Assembly (NCBI GenBank): GCA_964017185.1
Contig: OZ024876.1
Location: 27,310,278 to 27,374,277 of the forward strand
Direction: 5' to 3'
DNA: 64,000 nt
Source: Rugalucina vietnamica
Taxonomy: Eukaryota > Mollusca > Bivalvia > Lucinida > Lucinidae
The position numbers and the translations under genes are program-made. The notes under the pieces are model-generated. The model made no database searches. It saw only the letters and a program-made list of their open reading frames with translations, and had not been told where the DNA came from. Of this stretch, positions 43,141 to 55,023 are shown in pieces (within the stretch, counting starts at the first letter, position 1; the number at the start of each line of letters is the position of its first letter).

Positions 43141-43900
43141 CATAAAACCTACTTAAGTCGCGCTGCGAGGAAAATCGGTCATGCTCCGCCGTATAATAAA
43201 GACTAGCAGTGACTTTTTACACTCCTAGATACAGCTACGAATTCGCTAATGCAAAACGTGAAGCCTTATTATACTCAGCGTCCACCACTTAAATTTCGAT
43301 ATTTTGATAAATAAAAAATTTATTTCAAAAATTAAATTTCATTCATGATTCTGGTCAGTGGCAAATTGATTTAGTGACATTAAACAATTCCACTAGGTCT
43401 TGGGCTATGGTGCACGTGATGCACGTGCAATTTTTGATTTTTGAATTTTTCGAGAACTAGAACGCAATACTTTCACAAGTAGTCATGCCTTCTTATGCCT
43501 CAAGCACCCTCTGTGAAAACGCCACCAAATTCGTTTAAATTTTTCAATCGACTGGCGAAATAGATGACCTCATTTTTAGGAAGTACCCAAATTTTGCATT
43601 TCTCTGTACATTTCAAAGGAAGCTTCTGACATTTGTCAAGGAGTGCGTATAATCTATTCGGCAGTGATGAGTACCGTTTTCGATAGCCATGATGAACGGC
43701 ACTCTATGCTATGAAAATGAATGCTAAAGTATCGGTAGATATCTATTCAGAATGAATCAAATATTGCCATGTGTCAATTGAACCCGATTTACTGGTAAGA
43801 TATACATTCTATAGCTGCACCACACGGCAAATACAAACCGCATTGCAACTGCTTTGAGGCAAATCGAATCCTAAAATACACGTTTCATTTAAACTTTATA
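43141..43900. other. No gene seen
   Basis: Unremarkable AT-rich DNA. Confidence 0.4.
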
Positions 43901-44152
43901 TGAGCCGCTGCATCGGAAAACCAACAATGTGCATATGCAAAAACAAAGACGTAGACCAGCTTCACGACCAGCTTCGCGGTAACTGCGAGGCTAATCATTG
44001 AATTTGTTTTCGCTACACGGAAATGTATGTAGTTCCTCTACTTTCTACATCCGAAATTTCCAGTCTCTAGCCTGCTTCTGATACTGTACATGCCAGTTTG
44101 TGTCGGACGTGGTCGGAACCCCAAATTGTTGACTTTCTCATGCGAAGGCTCA
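43901..44152. mobile_element. MITE-2 copy, hairpin partly duplicated
   Basis: TGAGCCGCTGCATC to GAAGGCTCA, flanked by TA on both sides. The hairpin contains CCAGCTTC twice (ACCAGCTTCACGACCAGCTT), a small internal duplication. Confidence 0.82.
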
Positions 44153-45024
44153 TATGGAATAACAATCGTCAAACTGACCAGGAAACTATTAGTCTAGCAC
44201 GTTTAAGTTGAATTATTATTTTGCCATGACAACGAATTGGCACGGTCTTTCTTTTATATTGTAATCATTAGATTCACAGTTATAGAAATGGCAAATGTGA
44301 AGCATTTCCTCCCTTATCTCACCCATGGGATTCATTGTGAAGAAAAGTAGAATAGATTTACATATTGCAGCATCTTACGGTGCCTAATAAACCTTTTTTC
44401 AACTTGACGTGATTGTTTCAGTTGATAAGACAAGATGAAAGTTCTGAGACAAAATAAAAATTCAAACTGTCATTAATTAGTAGTATACAAAAACATAAAA
44501 CAAACGCCCGGATTTTTTTTTCGCACATTGTCCACTTAAGGACAGTTTCAGAAGCATATGTACGTCTACTTTCTGACGCAATAAAATGGTCATTCAAAAG
44601 TTGGCTTTGGGTGTGTTTTTCATTCACACGACGTTTTCATGCCAGTAATGTTTTTCACTATATAGTATCTAAAACATACATGTAGGTGGTTAATTCGATT
44701 TGAAAATAAACAAGTCATGATAACGCAATGGTCAAATGTCTACACTGCCGAGAAAAAACATACTTCCTATTTTTACCCTTGATACCATATTGTATGAACT
44801 GAATATCTTTAAAAATGCCTTTTCGGAATTATAAGACTTTATGTACTTCTCCATTAATATAAGTACAAATTGAAGGATGGACATAATCTCAAACCATACT
44901 ATTTTTATAATTATAAATGAACACCGGTTCTATTTTTACTACTTATAATTTTACTTAATCTTAAGCTTTTATTCATGCCTTTATTGCTCTTGCTTTAAAA
45001 TCCCCCAGGGAACGCTAATACATG
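44153..45024. other. No gene seen
   Basis: AT-rich DNA without recognised features. Confidence 0.4.
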
Positions 45025-45297
45025 CATCAGGAAAACATGTCCGTGAAATGTATACCCCCTTGAACCCCACTTTTATATAGGAAAACTGGGGTATGGAGGG
45101 GTATACCTATTTTTCTTATTTTTGCTCTAAAACATAGATTATGGGTACTCGTTAGCACCGCCTCGGCGAGGCGGTTCTAACGTGTACCCACAATCTATGT
45201 TTTGAGCAAGAATAAGAAAAATATTGAAACATTTCTACTGAAAGTATTTTTTTTACAACTTTAAATCTGTATATTGCATGGGCATGTTTTCAAAATG
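45025..45297. mobile_element. MITE-1 copy 7, full length
   Basis: CATCAGGAAAACATGTCCG to GGGCATGTTTTCAAAATG, with central ACCGCCTCGGCGAGGCGGT. Confidence 0.88.
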
Positions 45298-45606
45298 TGT
45301 TTTTTTCGTTGATGCTAGCCGGATGGCTACCATGGTCCAGTTGTTCAAAACTTTGTTAGCTTTGCGCTGTCGTTTAGCCCTCAATTTGTTAACTACATGT
45401 ATATCGACTTCAAAAGCAAACACACTGTTATTGTTTTTGTTTTTTATTTTTCAAAAATGTGAGAATCCTTAGCAAACTTCGCTCTTCATGCGTTCTGTAA
45501 CACGTTTGTGGTGCTTGGCGTTATACATTCAGCATGGTGCCATGGGTGCCAGTTTGTTTTTGATTATACAATTTCTGTGCCTTCAAGTCACACTTTTATA
45601 ATAACC

Positions 45607-45703
45607 CATTACGAAAACATGCCCATGCAATAAACAGAGTTTTTTTAGCTTTAAAAATTGAACATTTTCAGCTGAAATTTTTGATATTTTTCTTATTTTT
45701 GCT
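45607..45703. mobile_element. MITE-1 copy 8, truncated
   Basis: Begins CATTACGAAAACATGCCC and stops at TTATTTTTGCT, just short of the central palindrome and 10 bp before the TA transposon. Confidence 0.75.
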
Positions 45704-45713
45704 ATCATATATA

Positions 45714-48265
45714 CAGTGATGGCATCATTTCCGCAAACGGTTCTCGTCAAAGGCTGTTCCTCGCAATACTGTTTCATATATCAAAAAGGGCTTTGCATGC
45801 ACTTGTCAACAATTTATTATTCTTTCATATGCAAGTAAGATTTTTATACTAACACTTTCCGTCTGCACCCTGGAAGCCCAAATATAAGGGCCCCATGCGT
45901 CCCCATTTCCGCACACCTGTCCCCAATTCCACAAACACAATCAGATCAGTAAAATTCACATATAAAGAAGTGAAGAAAACTCTTCTTTGTGTATAAAATG
46001 GTTGTAGAGAACTATGACAAGGCGCATCGTAGTATACTACACTTCCGCTCTGCCTAAGACCTAACCAAATCAATGGATCATGTTCGACGAACAACGTTAT
46101 TACAACGTATATTCCAGATTTTCACTGGACCTGATAACCAGGTAAAAAGTTGTTGTTTTTTCTTGATGGATTCCTGTTCTATAGGCATTGTCTTAAAGAA
46201 TCTGACCGACGACACTTTTTCATCATTGAGGATTTTGAGAAATTGAAGATGGCGTCCAATATGTCTGCCAATACAGGATTTTCAACTATAATTATTATAA
46301 GTTATAATGATTTTAAATATGTTTGTGCTTATTTTGTCATCAAATCATGGAGGGTGATTAAAGGTGAAACTTCACTCGTTTTGAGAAGACTGTGAACATC
46401 AAACTTTTCAAGATGGTATCCAAAATGGCCACCAGAAATAGATTGTTCAACCAAATCATTAGTAACAATGATCAAAATGTAATTTCTGTATTTATCTTGA
46501 AAGTATGCAGTTATGATTTTCGTCAACGTTAGAACATAGAATGTTCGCCGCAACTTGACGTTAATTTTCACAAAGTCGATAAACCATGACACATAGGCCA
46601 AGGACATCACGTCAAGGTTGTAGAGTATGTCAAGGACAACATCTAAGCACGGTTTCATGCGTACCGCTTTCATTGCTACACAGAAATATAGAACGAATTG
46701 TGGACGGACGAGCGCTCTTGTTATGAATGGTTCTTATTTGTAAATACGACTCCTCGAAAACGAATGCCCTACGAAGACCCTACCGGGTTTGGGGATGGGG
46801 GCTTAGTTCCCTGCTCTCTGAAAGAAAATTGCCTTTCTCCCCAGCTCCTAAGAATGTGTTCGTCAAATCCCTGCTCCCTAACCCCCCCCCCTCCCCCCCA
46901 AGAATCTAGTTCTCCATAGATCCCTGAAAATAAATTACCATTCCCCCCCCCAGATCCCAAAAGCCCTGAGAGGCCCCCACAAAGCCTGGAGTAAGGATAT
47001 GCACTGCTGTACATGCACCTATTGTCTGTAGTAACAAAACCATGTTGATCCATGCATTTTCAATTGTATGAAGACCGAGTAATCTGTGAATTATTATCGA
47101 GGAACATAATTCCTAGGTCGGCCCAACCATTTGTACAGAATTCCTCTTTTATTAACATTACTTTCCTGGTCATTCTGGACACGAACTGCCGGGGTTACAT
47201 AATTCCATGTTTACATGAATTGTTGGTAATAAGGTGGGCCACAGTCAACATTTTACAGTCAGTTTCGGCCGGAGCTACCAGCCTAATGCACTAGACATTT
47301 GTAACCACGGCCCCACCCTCGGGGAATAGCGGGGACAATCCCCGCTAAAGCCCCCGGGTGACCCTGTGGGGACTGTTTGTTGGTAAAACCACTGCTGTTT
47401 CCCCCCGTAGCCTGGTATATTTTGCATTTTACATTTTCATGGCCCTTTTTGCATTTATAAAGAAAACCCCGGGTATTTCCCCAGCACTGCCGTGACATAA
47501 TTTTGATCAAGACCCCGCTCATTTCCACTGCTACCCCCGCCCTGCCCCGGGGTTGGGACCGTGATTACAAATGACTAGTGCATAACCCAAAAGCTGTGGG
47601 AAGTTTATGCGTCTTGCTCGAGCCTTTGATACGACGCTCTACCACCGAGCCACTGCGCTCCTCCCATTTATATATATAACTATTGGTGAAAAATGAAAGG
47701 AGAGTCGAGAGTATAAGATCTACATTATTTATCTTCTCTTTCTGAAACAACAATTATAATGTGGACACTGGAATAGCATAATCTATGGATATTCGCTTAA
47801 AGGTCATTCAAATTGCCATCCTAGCATCATGAAAATCAAGTTTGCGAAACTGAGGACGCACCGTGCCCTTCTTTGATATGGAATAAAATTTTACAGCATT
47901 TATAAATTATCAATTAATTTTCATGAATACATACCTGACAAATTTGTCTTCCTTCCTGGAATACAAATGTGTTGTACAATCCCAACGTGTAGCAGCAATT
48001 ACGCCATTAATTGGATGTCAAAAAATCAAAACGTGAAAAGCGACTAAAATAGATTTACGAATTTGACATCACGCTATTGTGTTGAAGATAACGATTAGAT
48101 GGCGTAATATTTTTGAAATTCGATTTCGCTAATCGAAAGAGGATTAAAAATGGATTATAAAAAAACTTAAACGTATTTTCTTTCTGGAAGGTAAGGCATG
48201 TTGAATTGCGATTGAAAGTGGGGGTGTGCGGATCTGAGGACAGAGCGGAAATGATGCCATCACTG
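45714..48265 (-). mobile_element. TA-flanked DNA transposon copy B, inverted relative to copy A
   Basis: The same CAGTGATGGCATCATTTCCG termini as 15326-17860, with TA at 45712-45713 and 48266-48267. It is homologous to copy A along its length in reverse orientation. It includes the Harbinger-type MITE (47287-47582), the tRNA-like stretch (about 47585-47670) and a C-rich tract near 46880-46960 that is shorter or interrupted in copy A. No transposase is recognised. Confidence 0.85.
47287..47582. mobile_element. Nested Harbinger-type MITE in copy B
   Basis: TGCACTAGACATTTGTAACC to the inverse end, with TAA at 47284-47286 and 47583-47585 (TTA on the other strand). Same position as in copy A. Confidence 0.8.
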
Positions 48266-48717
48266 TACATGTACATTAATTTTTATAATCCTCAACCTGT
48301 CAGATATGTGACCTCAGGATAATCAGTGTGGCAATACTATATCACTATAAATAAATGGACATGATTTGACTAACTGTTCAAAGTTTGACAATGGAAGTTT
48401 TCCGGACAGTATTTAGAAGTACTCGTAAAATACTCAAAAGAGCTGGCTTTTTTCTGCATTAGTACGTGAGTAAGTACAAGTGCTTGTACTCATAATGTTT
48501 GCTGAGTACTGAGTATTGTTATGTACTGTACAAACTGTGCTCGAACAAGTACGAACACAAGTACAAGTACGAGTAGTCCATCTATGTCTTGGATATTAAC
48601 CCATATTTGACGAATGAATTCTCCCATCATTATCAATTGGATGAGTCCACTTTCATTTGTAGGGGTGTTAGGTGCGATTTTTATTTTTATCTCATTTTCG
48701 AAGAAATTCCCCTGTGC
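48266..48717. other. No gene seen; AGTAC-rich stretch
   Basis: 48415-48570 has many copies of AAGTAC, GTACTTG and GTACTCG in both orientations, a degenerate low-complexity array. Confidence 0.5.
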
Positions 48718-48780
48718 AAACAGAATAGCCCCAGATGGGACGCCGCGTTCTGCGGCGTCACATCTGGGGCTATTCTGTTA
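48718..48780. repeat. GACGCCGC hairpin, near-perfect copy
   Basis: ACAGAATAGCCCCAGATG and its exact inverse CATCTGGGGCTATTCTGT enclose GACGCCGC/GCGGCGTC. About 60 bp is palindromic. Confidence 0.8.
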
Positions 48781-50043
48781 GCCTATGTCCCATTATAGGG
48801 ACGCCAGGCTTAATGAGTTAATTAAAGCATCGAAACGGAGACAAATCGAGGGCAAACGTTTGCTAAATTTGCTGCATTGTCTGATGAAGGCTTTTAGACT
48901 GATTTGTCCTAGTGGTGCAGGATAGATAACCCAGCCTAAGCCATTAAATGGCAATATTCCCCCACCCTCGATTTGCTCAGGTTTTCGACACTAAAATTCT
49001 TAATTGTGGATATACAAAATTAATATGTTTTTCATATGGGCCCATGACACCAATAAATAAGAAAGTGTTACAATGATAGATTGGGCCTGAAAATAGTTTT
49101 GAATTATTTGTAGGCTTTCAATGTTTCTGATATTTCATATTTAAGTTTTGATTGAAAATGCATTAATGTGCAAATAAGATCATGATGTGCATTACCATAG
49201 GTTGAAAGCACTATGTCGAGTCGCAGTAAAATGAGACCAGAATAAGTGGTGTAGAAATAGTAACAGCGCAGATATGATCAATTTAGGTGCAAACCCCATC
49301 ACCCCCCTCCCCCTTAAGAATTATTATTAAGATTCCCATTAAAACCATGTTTTTTTTAGTGCAGAGGTTTACTATAAGGAGAAAATCCGTTGTATAAGAG
49401 GAGTCCCAATAAATGGTTTGGCGTCCATGACATTTGTCCTGGGGGTATGTAAGGTAGGGCAAATAAGCTCCTGGTGAAATAAGGCTAAAACATGTTGTTG
49501 CATTAACATGTAAATAACGGTAAACATCTAATAAGTACCGGTGTATTTTAACACCCATGACAGTAAAGTAGTTATTTGCCCTCAGGTCTTACAAAATGCA
49601 TATGTACGAACACATTTCTGCAGTTGCCTATTTTTTGCAAAGGGCAATTTGTTAACAAAACAAGACAAGTTGTCATTTTATTTCTGAATATTTTAGGGTA
49701 TATTCATTATTGAAAGCAGCTGCATATTAAGGTAAAAGCAGGTAATGGTCAGAATGGTGCAATCAAAAAGAAATTCCCACTCCAAAAACCGAGGTGGGAA
49801 AAATAAATTAACAATCAGGTACTCATAAGAAGAACACATATTGTAAGCCGAACGCGTAGGCATTTTCCAATAGGTGGCCACTCTGTTATTCAAACTTTAT
49901 TATTGTATTTCGTTACTTGTTTCAGGTTTGACCAACTTTGTGATATGGTTGCATCCTTATAATGCATACATGTCGGTGGTACACCGATTCTTACACCGTT
50001 TGTAGGTACGATCGATGTTTTCTCTACTGTCAGTTTAAGGTTC

Positions 50044-50046
<3 letters not shown>
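48781..50046. other. No gene seen
   Basis: AT-rich DNA without recognised coding or repeat structure. Confidence 0.4.

Positions 50047-50090
<44 letters not shown>
50047..50090. repeat. (GA)n microsatellite
   Basis: About 21 GA units. Confidence 0.95.
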
Positions 50091-50093
<3 letters not shown>

Positions 50094-50462
50094 TCCCGCC
50101 ATGCTGAACATTAAATATATAAGTTCCTGTACAAAATTAATTTAGTTGTCTGAATTTCAATATTTCCAATTTATTTACGCTAAATAAATAATGAAGTCAC
50201 AAACGAAGATGAATATTCAATTTAAACTCTTCCAGACAAAACAGCCTACATAAAATTGCTTGCTTAATAATGTGTTCTGTTCATTATAGAACCAGAATAT
50301 TATTTCATTTTTGCTGAATGGAGTGAATACATAGTTTTGTAGCACCGTTCAGTGTGTACATGCTGCTGACAACAATCATTTACAGTAACTGTTGCTGATG
50401 CAACATAAATATGATAAAAGTGTATAGCTATATATCCTCATCGTAGACTCATCCCTTAAATT

Positions 50463-50665
50463 CATTACGAAAACGTGCCCATGCAATATACAAAGACTTT
50501 ATCAGCTAAACAGTGGGAATTTCATAAAAATAAATAAATAATAATAATAATAATAATAATGCTCAAAATATTGAATGTGTCTACAAGTTAGAACGTCCTT
50601 GCCGAGGCGGCTCTAACGAGTACCCACAATGTATGTTTTCGATAAGCATAAATAAATAATGCTAA
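50463..50665. mobile_element. MITE-1 copy 9, degraded
   Basis: CATTACGAAAACGTGCCC start, an AAT microsatellite expansion (50526-50560) in one arm, and the centre GTCCTTGCCGAGGCGGCTC. The far end is eroded. Confidence 0.7.
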
Positions 50666-50687
50666 CAATTAAATTTAACCAGTACTG

Positions 50688-50793
50688 TAGGGAGTTGATG
50701 TGTCTTGCTCAAGGACACAACACTTGTGGGGATCGAAACCAGGGCCTCTCGATTCGGAGTCCGACGCTCTACCACTACGCCACCGCGCTCCCT
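50688..50793 (-). repeat. tRNA-derived SINE
   Basis: The minus strand has the A box GTGGCGTAGTGGTAGAGCG and B box GGTTTCGATCC, then TGTCCTTGAGCAAGACAC, a body block common in animal SINEs. Confidence 0.7.
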
Positions 50794-50819
50794 ATAGGTT
50801 TTAAGTTTAATCAAGACTG

Positions 50820-50895
50820 GAGAAGCCCGCGATCTAACCTGCGATTCCTGGTTCTAAAATAATGTGATTGACGTAATCACTACGCCACGGAGAAG
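50820..50895 (-). repeat. tRNA-like SINE head, degraded
   Basis: The minus strand reads CTTCTCCGTGGCGTAGTGAT (A box) and GGTTAGATCGC (decayed B box), ending GGGCTTCTCCAGTC, the same end as at 3742-3816. Confidence 0.6.
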
Positions 50896-51021
50896 TTGTT
50901 AATCATCAATCGCCTTCGTTATTATAAAACAGAAAACCAGAATTCGAAACGGTTTCCTGTTCTTTATATGTATAAGGAAGATGTTTCCTGTTCAGACAAC
51001 TGGCTCTGAGAAATCCATAAA

Positions 51022-51259
51022 TGAGCCGCCTTGTGGGGAAAAACAACAATGTGGTTTCCGACCAGGCCCGACACAATCCGACCTGTACACTTACAGAAAA
51101 GAGCTAAAATCTTGAAATTTCGGATTTAAGAAGAAGAGGAAGTGTACTGTCCGTGTAGCGAAAACAAAGGCGCTGATCAGCTTCACAGTTACTGCGAAGC
51201 TGATCTGCGCCTTTGGTTTCGCATAATGCAAATTGTTGGTTTTCCCATGAGACGGCTCA
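51022..51259. mobile_element. MITE-2 copy, full length
   Basis: TGAGCCGCCTTGTG to GAGACGGCTCA, flanked by AA on both sides, hairpin complete. Confidence 0.87.
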
Positions 51260-51609
51260 AATTCTACCGCGAAGCAAGAAAATAGTCATCAGAATCTCTA
51301 CAAGACGCACGGAATTGTGTTTTGATATAAAAAGTTCACGTACCAGGTGCATTTATATATTCGGAAACTACTACATGAAGCAGGATCAGCGTACTCGTAC
51401 TCTCGTTGCACGTGTTCAGTTCATCAGAGTGTTTTAAAGTGAAAAGTTTCTTATTGGCACACTTATTAAAGCTTCATAAAAACAAACGGGTTTGCATGAC
51501 GTTGCTCTATTGTATAATCCGATACATTCTGTCTTTTAGATAATCTATCAAACAGCTATTAAAGAAGGGTAATATGTTCTAATATTAATAGAAAGTCTGA
51601 TTTAGCATT

Positions 51610-51845
51610 TGAGCCTCATCGTGAGAAAACCGGATTTTTGCCTATGCGAAAACAAAGGCGCAGATCAGCTTCGCGGTAACCGCGAAGCTGATCAGCGCCT
51701 TTGTTTTCGCTACTCGGATAGTACAATTCCTCTTCTACTTAAATCCGAAATTTCAAGCTTCTAGCTCTTTTCTGTGCTTGTACAGGCCGGTTTGTGTCGA
51801 ACCTGGTCAGAACCCAAAATGTTGGTTTTCTCATGCACAGGCTCA
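51610..51845. mobile_element. MITE-2 copy, full length, opposite orientation
   Basis: TGAGCCTCATCGTG to CACAGGCTCA, flanked by TT on both sides. The perfect hairpin is at about 51647-51712. Confidence 0.87.
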
Positions 51846-52087
51846 TTTAATCAAAACGCCTCATGATTGAATGGGGCGACGAAAAATGACATGTAAAGGC
51901 AGGTTGCTGCTTCACCATTAATCGCATACATTTTGTTTTTTACTGTTACTTCTGAATGCGAATGATTTTTACTATTACCTCTGGATACGGATAACCTTCA
52001 ATATATAATTTACATGTTTTTGGTAAGGACAGTTGCTGCCTACTTGCGTATAGAGACGTTCGCTGTTGCGTAAACAATCACTGCTTT

Positions 52088-52482
52088 TGGTCAAAGCAGT
52101 CACACTTGTGCGGATAGTATTTCGCATCTATCATTATCCGTATCTCATTATTATGTATATCGTATACGAAATCATCCGTATCTATGCGTATCCTATCCGC
52201 AGGTTCCGTTCATTGCACGTGCAATTTTTAAAAATATTCAAAATTCAGACACGGATGAAAAATCAGTCAATACGTAATTACATGTTACTGCGATTCGTAA
52301 TTACATGTTACTGATGGCCATACGGACACGATACGCACATATGCGGACATATACGCACAATTACGCTCGGATACGGGCGATTGCGGATAACATACGATTA
52401 ATTACGGATATTACGGATAGATAAGTAAGACCTATACGCAGGCGCACATGTAAGACAGTGTGACTGTACTTTGACCACGGGC
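52088..52482. repeat. Foldback element rich in TCCGTAT-type motifs
   Basis: TTGGTCAAAGCAGTCACACT near the left end is matched inversely by CAGTGTGACTGTACTTTGAC at the right. Between them TCCGTAT, GCGTAT, ATACGCA and GATACGG recur in both orientations. A related segment lies at 52855-53050 and ends in GTGTGACCCAGGC. Confidence 0.55.
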
Positions 52483-53226
52483 CTCCGCCTCAGTGGGGCC
52501 TAAATACATAGATGGACTGTTTGTGTCTTCAGGCAAAGCTTATACACCAATGACTGACTGACCGTTTGATTGCTGGTTAAACGCTCAAGTCTGAAACTGC
52601 CCAGGAAAAGTGGTTTATAGCAAACCATTCATATGTGTAAGCCTTTTCTGGCTTAGTTGGATGGTAATATTTCAAGCACTTGTTGGATGTCATGACATCC
52701 TCATTTTGGGTTAAAGTCACATAAAAATGGAGACAACGTCCCGACATTACCTTAGCTGTTGACTTGGACGTAAAATAGCAATTCAAACAAACAAAACTTT
52801 GACCACAAGCTGTGTTTGCTGACGCCATAGCAAACGCCTTTATACTCAAGTAACCAGCAACATCCGTATCATATCCGTATATATCCGTAACTATACTTAT
52901 CATGCAAATGCATATAGAATTATCTATCCGTCTCCATCCTTTAGTACCCGTATACGAAGGTAAAAGAGATGCATAAATTATTTTAATCCCGCCCAAAAAA
53001 ATTCTAAAATACATCCGCAAATATACGTTATTGCTAGTGTGACCCAGGCTTCAGGCGTATGTATATGTATAGGAGTATCATGTAGAGGAGAGAGTTGGAT
53101 TTATAGAATAACTATAAATTTATAGAACATCTCTATAAATTTATAGAAATTATAGATCAAACTCATAAGCTGTCTGCTATAGCTGACTAAATGAAAATCG
53201 CATGATCCTGAATCCGTATCTACATC
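52483..53226. other. No gene seen; related TCCGTAT-rich segment
   Basis: 52855-53050 carries TCCGTAT motifs like the foldback element just upstream. The remainder is unremarkable. Confidence 0.4.
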
Positions 53227-53450
53227 TGAGCAACCTCATGAGAAAACCAACAATCTGCACATGCGAAACCAAAGGCAGAGATCACTGCGAAGCTGATCAG
53301 CGCCTGTGTTTTCGCTACACGGATATTGTTTTCGCTCCACTTTCTAAATCCAAATTTTTCAGCCTCTAGCTATCTTTAATGCCTGTACATCTCGGTTTCT
53401 GTCGGACATGTTCGGAAACCACACTGTTGGTTTTCTTATGACGCGTCTTA
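53227..53450. mobile_element. MITE-2 copy, degraded
   Basis: TGAGCAACCTCATG to TGACGCGTCTTA. The hairpin has lost about 20 bp and the terminus is mutated. Confidence 0.75.
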
Positions 53451-54636
53451 TTTGTGCCTTGGGTTTTTTAATGGTATATATAGTAAGCTAATGAATTTCT
53501 AATTTAGATTAACCTCAACTGCGCATATTATTTACATTAAGAAAACTTTGAAATTCCCATGCAATATTGAGATTTTTTTTCACATTGAAGCAAAAATTAA
53601 AAATTTAATTGAAAAAATGTAAATATTTTTCATACACTTCGGACGGTTGAAATGGCTTAAGCCTAGGTTACGTTTGTCCCGATCATCGTACGATTTTTCG
53701 GTCTGCGATTTTCCCTACGATTTTTAGACATCGCAGGTGATCGTGGGCTACGACATTTGTGGTTACAATTCATACGGGCATCGTACGATTTCTTGATCTG
53801 TCTTTTGTCGACCTTCTGATACAAAAACGCAAGGCGATCGTACGGTAGTCTTAGGTCTCCGCAGAGTTTAAGTGGATATCGTTAGAATCCCTTGCGCTGT
53901 CCGTACGGAGTCCCTATACGTTCTGATACAAAACGCAAGGAGGCCGTACGGTAGTCGTAGAGTCTCCGCAGACTTTAAGTGGAAATCATACGGAGTCCCT
54001 TGGACTTTTGACTGATGCCTCGGTTACGTTTGGTCTACGATTAGCTTGCAATGATCGTACGATGTCAATTTTTGAATTTTCGTGCGGGCTCCGCAGGGTC
54101 TGCACTATTACAAATATTTAAAATCGTAAGACCGTAGCCCGTAGACACGTCGTAGGGCATTATACGGGCGCCGTACGGAGACCCTGCGATGATCGAGCGG
54201 TCACCGCACGATTTTTGTGCGATAATTTGGGACAAAAATCGTACAGCGATCGTAGGGAGGCCGCAAGGGGTCATGCATAGTAGGTTAAATTTGCCCTGAT
54301 CATTGTACGATTTTTCAGTGATTTTCCCTACGATGTTTTAGACATCGAAGGTGATCATGGGCTACGACGTAGGTGTTTACAATTTATATGGGCATCGTAC
54401 GATTTCTTGTTCTGGCTTTCTTCGATGTTTTGAGTCAGAACCGTTTGGAGATCTAAGGGAAATCGTTGGGTCTCCGCACACTTTAAGTGGAAATCGTACG
54501 GAGCCCGTGCGATGTCCGTGAGGAGTCCTTACGATTTCTGACTGAGCCTTTCCGGTCTTCCTACGATAGCTGTACGATGTTATGTGTCCGTCCGTTTTTC
54601 ATGTACTACTGAACGTGTACAATCTCACAGTGCATC

Positions 54637-54970
54637 ATGGCTCCCCCAAAAGGAAAAGGCAAGCGGTCATCACAGAATTATACAAATGACGATGATGAAC
54701 CAGGGGAGAAGCAAGCCGCATTGAACGACAGGATTGTACAGTTCTTCGAAGACAGGCCGTACTTCTATATTTCAAACGAACAATAGAACAACCAAAAAAT
54801 GAAAGACTCTGTTATATATATGATTGATTCAATAATATTGATTGTTTGTAAAACTATTACTTGTGTAAATTACTTGGTTGTTTTTCGCTGTACCTGTCTA
54901 GTTAACAACTCAGATCTGCAGCAGTTTGCCGACACTATCGGCATGAAACGTAAGTATGGGGACACGTGTC
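54637..54970 (+). pseudogene. Fragment of a MADF/Myb-SANT-like DNA-binding gene
   Basis: ATG 54637 opens 49 codons with a basic start (KGKGKR) and then LNDRIVQFFEDRPYFY, which matches the first helix of a MADF domain (I-x-x-x-x-x-R-P-x-L/F-Y). TAG at 54784-54786 interrupts it. The following bases still read NNQKMKD, close to the usual Y-K-N-x-x-x-K-x. A GT...AG stretch (about 54805-54900) could be an intron. Beyond it DLQQFADTIGM resembles the second MADF helix and runs straight into a strong splice donor, GTAAGTATG, at 54951. The coding start is preceded by the left arm of the transposon, so the gene belongs to the element. MADF/Myb-like proteins accompany the transposase in PIF/Harbinger elements. 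This copy is broken. Confidence 0.6.
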
Positions 54971-55023
54971 CTCTTTTAACATTGAAAGAAAAACTTAATT
55001 AATTATTATCGTACACGAGGGTA

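Noticed and set aside
52577-53020. 147-codon minus-strand frame as a host gene
   Set aside because: It runs through a TCCGTAT-motif repeat and shows no recognisable domain.
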